This document shows, piece by piece, positions 29,712 through 36,264 of a stretch of 36,264 nucleotides of DNA. Below the pieces are notes generated by a model, which searched no databases, had not been told where the DNA came from, and saw only the letters and a program-made list of their open reading frames with translations. This DNA comes from an uncultured Candidatus Melainabacteria bacterium (lineage in GTDB: Bacteria; Cyanobacteriota; Vampirovibrionia; Gastranaerophilales; Gastranaerophilaceae). Each line of letters opens with the position of its first letter. Position 1 is the first letter of the stretch. Position numbers and translations under genes: made by a program. Location: assembly GCA_934718135.1 (NCBI GenBank), contig CAKUZW010000009.1, positions 1 through 36,264 on the forward strand, in the 5' to 3' direction.

Positions 29712-30842
29712 ATGGATGTTGCAAGAATAAGTGCAGTTTCTCCTCGTCAAATTGATTGGCGAAGTTTGACGGCTCGACAGATTATAAAATATGAACAACA
29801 GGGTGTTGAAGTTCCTTCAATGTATTTGCAGTGGGCTATTGATTTTCGAGCTACGATTGATTTGGATGATGAAACAACTTACGAAATGGCTCAAGAAGCC
29901 TCTTCTACAGGGGAGAAAGTTCAGAATTATAATCCAGATGGTGGAGCAAATTCTAATGTTGATTTATCAAATTCGGATTCTTCTGAAGTCTCAGCAACGG
30001 ATATGGAAGGAGAAGATAAAACTGCCGCTCAAAAGAAACGAGAAGATTTGCAAAATGCAAATGTTTCTTTGAAAAATCAAGCTTTAATTTTTACGTCTGA
30101 TAGCAAATCCGCGACTAATTCTGCGATTGAGTCTGCTCAAACGTTGATAAATACAGAAACTCAATCAGTAAATGAGATTGAAAAACTCGACAATTACATG
30201 TCAGAGCTATTGTCAAAAGCTGAAGCTACACAATCAGAACTGAAAAATGAAGTTGCAAAATTAAATAATGACAAAGGTGATATTTCTTCTATTTCTAAAA
30301 TTAATAAGTATCAACAGCAACTTCAGGCTTATGGTGTTTCAGGACAAAATTCTGTTTCTATAACAGAATCAGAGCTTAGTCAGTTTGATTCTGTTATAAA
30401 TGCCCAATCTTCAGCAATTTTAAATGCTCAAGATTTTGGTGCTGAAACTGTTAATGTTGGGAATGTTTTGTTGACTTCTATTAAGGGTGCTTTCATATTT
30501 CGAATAGCTGATTATATTGCAGGAAAACAGGCTGTAATGTCTGGAAATGAGTCTATCAATCAATCTTTAACTACTGCAGATGCCCAAATTCAGGCGAATG
30601 CTACAAATTCGGAAAATAAATCTTCAGCATCTTCATATAAAAGTAAAATTACTGATAAAACAGGAGTTTTAGCTAATACTGTTCAAGATTATAAAAACAA
30701 AGATGATGATATTTCTCAAAAAGCTGCAAATGAAGACAAAACTGCAACAAATGACGGCACAGATACAACAGATAGACTCAATACTAATCTTGATGAAATA
30801 TTAAAGAGAAAAATTCGTAAAGGCGAAAATATTAATGCTTAA
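29712..30842 (+). CDS. Coiled-coil, low-complexity protein, unknown
   Basis: The 376-residue protein is rich in Ser, Asn, Gln, Ala, Asp and Lys. Its N terminus has WRSLTARQIIKYEQQGVEVP and a disordered NPDGGANSNVDLSNSDSSEVS stretch (read in two parts). Long helical segments follow (residues 105-210), then one moderately hydrophobic helix near residues 243-270 (VGNVLLTSIKGAFIFRIADYIAG), then a Thr/Asp-rich tail. It lacks Cys and a signal peptide. This is reminiscent of secreted coiled-coil or translocator-type proteins, but no secretion genes adjoin. AAGGGTGA precedes the ATG. Its stop overlaps that of rpe. Confidence 0.7.
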   Translation: MDVARISAVSPRQIDWRSLTARQIIKYEQQGVEVPSMYLQWAIDFRATIDLDDETTYEMAQEASSTGEKVQNYNPDGGANSNVDLSNSDSSEVSATDMEGEDKTAAQKKREDLQNANVSLKNQALIFTSDSKSATNSAIESAQTLINTETQSVNEIEKLDNYMSELLSKAEATQSELKNEVAKLNNDKGDISSISKINKYQQQLQAYGVSGQNSVSITESELSQFDSVINAQSSAILNAQDFGAETVNVGNVLLTSIKGAFIFRIADYIAGKQAVMSGNESINQSLTTADAQIQANATNSENKSSASSYKSKITDKTGVLANTVQDYKNKDDDISQKAANEDKTATNDGTDTTDRLNTNLDEILKRKIRKGENINA

Positions 30843-31504
30843 TTTTTAAGAGAGTTAATTGCTTGCTTGATACTTGTTGATTTATAAATGTAGCTTCCTG
30901 CAACAAGTGATGTTGCACCTAATTCTGTACAAATTTTAGCGGTGTTATCATTTATTCCGCCATCAACTTGGATGATTAAGTTAGCTGGTGCATTTTCTTT
31001 GATTGTCGGGATTTTTTTTGCACAATCTTCCATAAAACTTTGTCCACCAAATCCAGGTTCTACAGTCATAACCAGAACCATATCTAAATCTTTTAAATAT
31101 TTTAGAATTTCATTTGGGGATGTTTTCGGTTTAATAGATAGTCCGGCTTTTATATTTAATTCCTTAATATGAGAGATAATTTCATTGATTTTATCAGAAT
31201 AATTCTCAAAACGATTTTTTATTGCTTCATAATGGAAAGTGATAATATCCGCTCCGGATTTTGCAAAGTCATCAATATATTTTTCAGGGTCATCTATCAT
31301 CAAATGTACGTCAAGTGGTAAGTTTGTGACTTTTCTGAGAGATTTAACAACAGGAATTCCAATTGTAATATTGGGTACAAAATGTCCGTCCATAACATCA
31401 ACGTGAATCCAATCAGCACCGTTATTTTCAACTGCTTTAATATCTCGTTCTAAATTTGCAAAATCTGCTGATAAGATTGACGGTGAAACAATAATTTTTG
31501 ACAT
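30839..31504 (-). CDS. rpe: Ribulose-phosphate 3-epimerase
   Basis: Interconverts ribulose-5-P and xylulose-5-P in the pentose phosphate pathway. The 221-residue TIM barrel has SPSILSADFANLE, the metal ligands H34 and D36 in WIHVDVMDGHFVPN, H67 in LDVHLMI, VEPGFGGQSFM and the catalytic Asp in IIQVDGGIND (about residue 181). It is the last gene of the pyrH-frr-cdsA-rnc cluster, starting 2 bp after the rnc stop. Confidence 0.97.
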   Translation of the reverse strand: MSKIIVSPSILSADFANLERDIKAVENNGADWIHVDVMDGHFVPNITIGIPVVKSLRKVTNLPLDVHLMIDDPEKYIDDFAKSGADIITFHYEAIKNRFENYSDKINEIISHIKELNIKAGLSIKPKTSPNEILKYLKDLDMVLVMTVEPGFGGQSFMEDCAKKIPTIKENAPANLIIQVDGGINDNTAKICTELGATSLVAGSYIYKSTSIKQAINSLKN

Positions 31505-31505
31505 C

Positions 31506-32189
31506 TTAAATTATCCCCAATTTTTGACAAGCTGAATAAGCACATTTTTGTTCTGCTTCTTTTTTGCTCAATCCTTTTTCAATCGCAAGAACTTCGTCAT
31601 TATATCGCACTTCAACTTCAAATTCTTTTCTGTGTTCAGGTCCGATTTCGTTTATTACGGTATAAACGGGGGTGTTTTTTGTTTTCCCTTGTGTATATTC
31701 TTGCAAAATAGCCTTTGCATTGAATTTTTCAAAATGGTCTTTTACATCTTCAATATATGGTTTGAAAGTCTTTGCAATATATTGTTCAATTTCTTTGTAT
31801 TTCCCGTCAAGATAATAAGCACCTAAAGTTGCTTCAAAAGCACAGGCACAAATAGAATTTAATTTTCTGCAACCCTGCTTTTCTTCGTGTTTACTCATGA
31901 TGATTAAATCTTGTAATCCATTGTGTTTTGCAATGTCAGCTAAAGTGTTGTCAGAAACAATTATGCTTCTGATTTTTGAAAGTTCGCCTTCTTGAAAATC
32001 AGGATACATCCTAAAAAGCACATCTGAAATTGTTAATTTTAAAACTGCATCCCCTAAAAATTCCAATCTTTCATAACACTCAGAATAAGGTAAATCCCTT
32101 TCTTTCGTATAAGAAGAGTGGGTCAGTGCATGTTTATAATAATCAGGCGTAACAGTTTCAATTCCAAAAATCTCAGCTACTGATTTCAT
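31506..32189 (-). CDS. rnc: Ribonuclease III
   Basis: Cleaves double-stranded RNA in rRNA and mRNA processing. From ATG 32189 it has 227 residues: an N-terminal nuclease domain with ECYERLEFLGDAVLKLTISD (E40, D47), the second Glu/Asp pair in CAFEATLGAYYLDG, and a C-terminal dsRNA-binding domain with NAKAILQEYTQGK and GLSKKEAEQKCAYSACQKL. A longer frame to 32252 lies inside cdsA and is rejected. The start overlaps the cdsA stop (TAATG), so the two are translationally coupled. Confidence 0.97.
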   Translation of the reverse strand: MKSVAEIFGIETVTPDYYKHALTHSSYTKERDLPYSECYERLEFLGDAVLKLTISDVLFRMYPDFQEGELSKIRSIIVSDNTLADIAKHNGLQDLIIMSKHEEKQGCRKLNSICACAFEATLGAYYLDGKYKEIEQYIAKTFKPYIEDVKDHFEKFNAKAILQEYTQGKTKNTPVYTVINEIGPEHRKEFEVEVRYNDEVLAIEKGLSKKEAEQKCAYSACQKLGII

Positions 32190-33058
32190 TAGAATAGACC
32201 TTTCACATAAGTTGCTAATGTTTGCATCCATTCTGTATGGAAAATGAAACATTTACAGAAATAATACATAATAGGAATTGTTAAAATAAAACTATCTGTT
32301 CTATCTAAAAATCCGCCATGTCCCGGTAAACTTGTTCCTGAATCTTTTACTCCGGCATCTCTTTTGATTAATGATTCTGATAAATCACCGATTTGAGCAA
32401 ATACAGTACAAATTATTCCTGCAAATAAGGCAATGTACCATTGAACACCTAAATACAAGCCAATAACCATAGCTCCGATTACTGCAAAGAAAGCTCCGCC
32501 AATTGAACCTTCAATAGTTTTATTTGGGCTGATAACAGGTGCAAGTTTGTTTTTACCGAATTTTGTTCCAATGTAGTAACATCCAACATCTGTTAGTAAT
32601 ATTGATGTGAACATTAAAACTACAAATCCAAGTCCACTATCAAATTTGTCGCAAGACAAATCTCTTAAAAAGATTAAATGTAGAGGGAACCATCCGCAAT
32701 AAACCATACCAAGCAGTGTAGTTGCAACATTGGCAATATATGGTTGGCGACCTCTGAATAATACCCACATAAATGAGCACATTGCACAAATTGTGAGTGT
32801 AATTGCAACAAGGTCAAAGCGTTTAAAATAAACAACTGTTGCAAGAATGGCTTCTGTAAAATAAATGACTTTAAGGCTTGGATAAAAACCTTTGTGGTTG
32901 AGCATCTTTACGTATTCTTTGGAACCGAAAATTAACATTACGGCAAGCATACATAATAATGCCACATATCCCCATATAATGCATAACATTACAATCGTTC
33001 CCATAATGAAACCTGTTAACATTCTTGTTGCATTTTTATTCAAGCCTAAATCAATCAT
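32189..33058 (-). CDS. cdsA: Phosphatidate cytidylyltransferase CdsA
   Basis: Makes CDP-diacylglycerol from phosphatidate and CTP for phospholipid synthesis. The 289-residue membrane protein has about eight helices and the family signature SPNKTIEGSIGGAFFAV plus DLSESLIKRDAGVKDSGTSL, then PGHGGFLDRTDSF. The ATG overlaps the frr stop as TAATG. In many bacteria uppS lies between frr and cdsA; here it is absent. Confidence 0.96.
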   Translation of the reverse strand: MIDLGLNKNATRMLTGFIMGTIVMLCIIWGYVALLCMLAVMLIFGSKEYVKMLNHKGFYPSLKVIYFTEAILATVVYFKRFDLVAITLTICAMCSFMWVLFRGRQPYIANVATTLLGMVYCGWFPLHLIFLRDLSCDKFDSGLGFVVLMFTSILLTDVGCYYIGTKFGKNKLAPVISPNKTIEGSIGGAFFAVIGAMVIGLYLGVQWYIALFAGIICTVFAQIGDLSESLIKRDAGVKDSGTSLPGHGGFLDRTDSFILTIPIMYYFCKCFIFHTEWMQTLATYVKGLF

Positions 33059-33624
33059 TATACTGTCATAACCTCTTTTTCTTTTACAGAAACTGCATTA
33101 TCAATATTTGCAGTGTATTTGTCTGTTAATTTTTGAATTTTATCTTGGTTGTCTTTAACCATATCTTCCGGAAGATTTTCGCTTTTTTCAATTTTTTTCA
33201 AGCTGTCAGTCATATCACGTCTGATATTTCTTACTGCAACTTTTGCATCTTCTCCCAATTTTTTAACATCTTTAGCGATTTCTTTTCTTCTATCTTCTGT
33301 TAATGGAGGGAACGGAAGTCTGATACAAATACCGTCACTGTTTGGAGTAATTCCGATTTCAGCTTTGATAATTGCTTTTTCGATTTCTTTCATAATTGTT
33401 TTGTCATAAGGTGTAATAACAAGAGTTGTACCGTCTTGTACTGAAACTTGTGACATTTGTCTTAACGGAGTTGGAGCACCATAATATTCAACAACTACTC
33501 TGTCCAAAATTCCAGGGTTTGCACGACCTGAACGAATTGTACCAAATTCTTTTTGAAGTTGGGCAACTGTTTTTTCCATTTTCTCTTCTCCGAATAAAAA
33601 TAATTCATCTAAAGATTCTGTCAT
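33058..33624 (-). CDS. frr: Ribosome recycling factor
   Basis: Splits post-termination ribosomes with EF-G. The 188 residues form the usual helical bundle plus small domain: FGTIRSGRANPGILDRV, YYGAPTPLRQMSQVSVQDGT, DGICIRLPFPPLTEDRRKEI and KKIEKSENLPEDMVKDNQDKI (a few residues split). AAAGAGGT precedes the ATG; it lies 29 bp after the pyrH stop. Confidence 0.97.
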   Translation of the reverse strand: MTESLDELFLFGEEKMEKTVAQLQKEFGTIRSGRANPGILDRVVVEYYGAPTPLRQMSQVSVQDGTTLVITPYDKTIMKEIEKAIIKAEIGITPNSDGICIRLPFPPLTEDRRKEIAKDVKKLGEDAKVAVRNIRRDMTDSLKKIEKSENLPEDMVKDNQDKIQKLTDKYTANIDNAVSVKEKEVMTV

Positions 33625-33653
33625 TTTTTACCTCTTTCGTGTATTTTACTAAT

Positions 33654-34364
33654 TTAATGTATATATGTTCCAATTTCTTTTCCGCTAAGGATTTCCTTGA
33701 TGCCGTCTTGTTTTTTGAAATCAAAAACGACAATAGGAATATGATTTTGTTTACACAAAGCTCCAGCAGATGTATCCATTACTTTTAGTCCGTTTTTAAT
33801 AATGTCATCATAAGTGATATTATCAAGCTTTTTAGCATTAGGATTGGTATTCGGATCATCTGTATAAACTCCGTCAACTCCATTTTTAGCCATAAGCATA
33901 GCTTCTGCATTGATTTCAGAAGCTCTAAGAGCTGCTGCTGTATCTGTTGTGAAGAACGGATTACCTGTACCTGCTGCAAATATTACGACTCTACCTTTTT
34001 CAAGGTGTCTGATTGCTCTATGTCTGATGTATGGTTCAGCAATTTGATTCATTGTGATTGCCGTTTGAACTCTACAAGGTACATCAATTTGAGTTAATGC
34101 ACTTTGTAATGCAATAGCGTTCATCACAGTGGCAAGCATTCCGACGTAATCTCCTGAAGCTTGATCCATTCCGAGTTTTGCACTGTTTTTCATTCCTCTG
34201 AAGATGTTTCCGCCACCTACAACAACTGCAACTTCAGCACCCATTTCCAATGCTTTTTTGATTTCATTTGCAATCATTTTAACCGGAGCTTGGTCAATTC
34301 CGAATTGTTGATCCCCAAGTAATGCTTCTCCGCTTATTTTTAGCAAAATACGTTTATATTTCAA
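33654..34364 (-). CDS. pyrH: UMP kinase
   Basis: Phosphorylates UMP to UDP. The 236 residues have RILLKISGEALLGD, VVVGGGNIFRG, DYVGMLATVMNAIAL, RVVIFAAGTGNPFFTTDTAAALRA, KNGVDGVYTDDP and VMDTSAG. The start is TTG at 34364 (TTGAAATATAAACG), supported by AAGGGAGA at a good distance and the absence of an upstream ATG. It is the first gene of the pyrH-frr-cdsA-rnc-rpe cluster. Confidence 0.96.
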   Translation of the reverse strand: MKYKRILLKISGEALLGDQQFGIDQAPVKMIANEIKKALEMGAEVAVVVGGGNIFRGMKNSAKLGMDQASGDYVGMLATVMNAIALQSALTQIDVPCRVQTAITMNQIAEPYIRHRAIRHLEKGRVVIFAAGTGNPFFTTDTAAALRASEINAEAMLMAKNGVDGVYTDDPNTNPNAKKLDNITYDDIIKNGLKVMDTSAGALCKQNHIPIVVFDFKKQDGIKEILSGKEIGTYIH

Positions 34365-34443
34365 CTTTTTTCTCCCTTAAATATATCTCTATTTATTCTA
34401 CTTTATACTATCTTAAACTAAAATCAATGTAAAGCGGTTATAT

Positions 34444-35184
34444 TTATTCGTAATATTCTTGGATTGAAATAGAATCAATTCCAGAGAAATTTTGGAATGA
34501 TTTATATAAATCTTTTATAGGCTTTCTTGCAATAATATCAATTACGCAAGTGATTTTAGTATTGTTTTCGTCTGCCGTCATTTGTTTTTGGGTTAGTTCT
34601 CTAATCTCAGAGTATTTATCAACAATAAATTCGTGAATTTGTTTTACTTCTTCATTTTTGCAAATTATTGCAATTTTAATTCTTTTAGTTCTTTTAATAC
34701 TGTTTGGAATAACTTTTCTTTCAAATACTCTAATCATAACAAGAGTTAATATGGATAAAAGTGTTCCTGCAAATGCAATTTCAAACATTCCTGCTCCGCA
34801 TGCCATTCCGATGCTTGCTGCAATCCAAAGAGTAGCTGCTGTTGTCAAACCTAAAACGATAGGACCGTTTCTCAATACTGTACCTGCACCGATAAAACCG
34901 ATACCTGTAACAATTTGTGCTGCAACCCTTGATGTATCTCTAATCCCTGTTGCTTGGTGGATAATAACATTATCTCCGGGGGCAAAGGTCGGAAATCCAT
35001 AAATTGATATCAATGTGAATACGCAAGCACCCAAGCACACTAAAATGTGGGTTCTTAATCCTGCGTATTTGTTTGTTAATTCTCTTTCTAAACCTATACA
35101 AAATCCAAAAATTACTGCAATAAGAATTCTTAGCATGTAATCAAGATTTATTATATTTGTTAAATGTTCAAGACTTCCTTCCAT
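34444..35184 (-). CDS. MgtC/SapB-family membrane protein
   Basis: The 246-residue protein has an N-terminal MgtC domain of about five helices with the signature FGFCIGLERELTNKYAGLRTHILV, then VTGIGFIGAGTVLRNG and GLTTAATLWIAASIGMACG. A C-terminal soluble ACT-like domain follows (residues 165-246). Members are linked to Mg2+ limitation and F-ATPase control in pathogens, but the role in most bacteria is unknown. AAGGAGAG precedes the ATG. Confidence 0.92.
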   Translation of the reverse strand: MEGSLEHLTNIINLDYMLRILIAVIFGFCIGLERELTNKYAGLRTHILVCLGACVFTLISIYGFPTFAPGDNVIIHQATGIRDTSRVAAQIVTGIGFIGAGTVLRNGPIVLGLTTAATLWIAASIGMACGAGMFEIAFAGTLLSILTLVMIRVFERKVIPNSIKRTKRIKIAIICKNEEVKQIHEFIVDKYSEIRELTQKQMTADENNTKITCVIDIIARKPIKDLYKSFQNFSGIDSISIQEYYE

Positions 35185-35214
35185 AACTCTCCTTAATAAA
35201 TCGATTATATTGTC

Positions 35215-36264
35215 TTATCTTGTTTTGCTTTGGGGATCCAAAACATCTCTTATGGTATCACCAATTAGGTTAAATGCCAAAACAGATACAAAAATTAAAA
35301 ATCCCGGGGTTAAAAGCCAAGGTCTATACAAAATATTCGTAAATTCTTGTGCTTCTTTCAACATATTCCCCCAACTTGCATCCGGTTGTTGTATCCCAAG
35401 TCCTAAAAAGCTTAAACCTGATTCTGATAAAATGTAAGATGGGATTGATAATGTCATTGCAACAATTACAAAGCTTGTAGTTTGAGGAAGAATATGTTTA
35501 ATGATAATTCGCATTTTTGAAGCTCCTATTGATTGAGCCGCTTGAATGTATTCTTGGTTTTTGATAGACAAAACCATTCCTCTTACAACCCTTGCAAATC
35601 CTGCCCAACCGATTAGTGCCAGAATTATAACAATGAGCAAAAATCTCTGCGTACTTGTCATGCCGGATGGTAGAATTGATGCAAGTATAATAAGTAAATA
35701 AAAACTAGGAATAGACATAACTGCTTCCGCAAATCTCATCATAAGCATATCTACTTTCCCGCCAAAGTATCCGGAAATTCCACCATATAAAAGTCCGATA
35801 GGAAATAAAACAAATAATGCTAAAAATCCTATTGTCATAGAAATTCTTCCGCCAAATAATATTCTTGAAAACACATCACGACCGTTAATATCTGTTCCAA
35901 GGAGGAATAATCTTCCCTCTGAATCAGTTGTCATCAGGTGTCTTTTCATTGGAATTAATCCTAAGAATTTATATGGTTGACCTTGAGTGAAGAATTTTAT
36001 ATAGTGCTTTTTACTTCTATCAAGATTGTATTCAATTTCTAGTGTTTGAGGATTAAAATCTCTTATATAATTGTATGTGTATGGTTTTGACAAGTGCCCT
36101 GTTTCATCAATCGTGAAGATTTTAGATGGAGGAACATAAGCCATTGTTCTATCCGAAAAATCTTTTGTGTATGGAGCAATGAAATCAGCTAAAAACAAAG
36201 CAAGATAAATTATCCCAAGTACAATGAGTGCGATTCTTGCAAATTTGTCTTTCCATAATTGTTT
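35215..36264 (-). CDS. Oligopeptide ABC transporter permease (OppC/DppC type), 5' end cut
   Basis: The reading frame stays open to the window edge and reads KQLWKDKFARIALIVLGIIY upstream of MFLADF, so the start lies beyond 36264 and TTG 36198 is not a real start. 349 residues are visible: an N-terminal helix, a periplasmic domain, then the BPD-type permease core with LGTDINGRDVFSRILFGGRI and the EAA loop ARVVRGMVLSIKNQEYIQAA, QSIGASKMRIIIKHILPQ. It would pair with an OppB, a binding protein and ATPases such as that encoded at 2315-3277, probably located to the right and elsewhere. Confidence 0.94.
   Translation of the reverse strand, partial: KQLWKDKFARIALIVLGIIYLALFLADFIAPYTKDFSDRTMAYVPPSKIFTIDETGHLSKPYTYNYIRDFNPQTLEIEYNLDRSKKHYIKFFTQGQPYKFLGLIPMKRHLMTTDSEGRLFLLGTDINGRDVFSRILFGGRISMTIGFLALFVLFPIGLLYGGISGYFGGKVDMLMMRFAEAVMSIPSFYLLIILASILPSGMTSTQRFLLIVIILALIGWAGFARVVRGMVLSIKNQEYIQAAQSIGASKMRIIIKHILPQTTSFVIVAMTLSIPSYILSESGLSFLGLGIQQPDASWGNMLKEAQEFTNILYRPWLLTPGFLIFVSVLAFNLIGDTIRDVLDPQSKTR

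Noticed and set aside
29712..30842. Type III secretion translocator or needle component
   Set aside because: The coiled-coil composition is suggestive, but no secretion genes adjoin and no specific motif was found.
32190..32252. Longer RNase III start at 32252
   Set aside because: It lies inside cdsA; the TAATG overlap at 32189 is the natural coupled start.
36198..36198. TTG at 36198 as the start of the OppC permease
   Set aside because: The frame continues to the window edge with a typical N-terminal membrane helix; the true start is outside.

Overview
The window reads as chromosomal DNA from an AT-rich, Gram-negative, non-photosynthetic relative of the Cyanobacteria, most likely Vampirovibrionia/Melainabacteria, order Gastranaerophilales. 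That assignment is inference from four things. The OmpR-type response regulator is close to cyanobacterial RpaB/Ycf27 along its whole length. There is a PDZ/radical-SAM/DUF512 protein. kdsB implies KDO-containing LPS. Three proteins carry the FTLAEVLITLG pseudopilin leader. No photosynthesis genes are seen.

Layout. 1-1031: gene-free repeat DNA (four copies of a 107-bp tandem unit, palindromic interspersed repeats, a 20-bp-stem hairpin). 1032-3548 (minus): smpB, a catalytically degenerate paralogue of a HExxH protein, an oligopeptide-ABC ATPase and a small Xre regulator. 3620-6599: a pseudopilin, then recR and ybaB (minus), then a matrixin-like metalloprotease and a small secreted Cys protein. 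6705-12236 (plus): accD-accA, prmA, a small membrane protein, kdsB, rpaB and a further membrane protein. 12313-12891: tRNA-His with a frameshifted serine-recombinase relic abutting its 3' end. 12875-18990: lineage-specific unknowns, a complete 27-codon Met-rich microgene with its own promoter and terminator, a 13-copy pentanucleotide tract in a promoter/leader, a second pseudopilin and an Xre regulator. 18962-23466: ogt, divergent from a solitary N6-adenine methylase, then a GT39-like membrane glycosyltransferase and a secreted adhesin-E-like protein. 23529-26917: an Ala/Lys/Glu-rich protein, the intact HExxH protein, PadR, the radical SAM protein and a third Xre. 27017-30842: a pseudopilin whose N terminus has absorbed a repeat cluster and a second leader, rpsU, two small Cys proteins, cdd and a coiled-coil protein. 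30839-36264 (minus): pyrH-frr-cdsA-rnc-rpe core cluster, mgtC, and an OppC-type permease cut by the window end.

How it works together. Core metabolism (malonyl-CoA, CMP-KDO, CDP-diacylglycerol, UMP kinase, translation factors) is interleaved with accessory blocks of secreted or surface proteins and repeats. Two regulatory themes stand out. At least eight genes have a -10-like hexamer exactly 6 nt before the ATG and no Shine-Dalgarno, which predicts leaderless mRNAs. A close match to the cyanobacterial HLR1 (RpaB-binding) motif lies upstream of rpaB itself.

The best candidates for undescribed biology are the Met-rich microgene, the repeat-tract-controlled 145-residue protein, the in-frame colonisation of a pseudopilin by a shuffled repeat family, the active/inactive HExxH paralogue pair, and a short N-terminal F-[KSRG]-[SG]-like motif shared by unrelated proteins. 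All calls come from reading the sequence; no database search was run.
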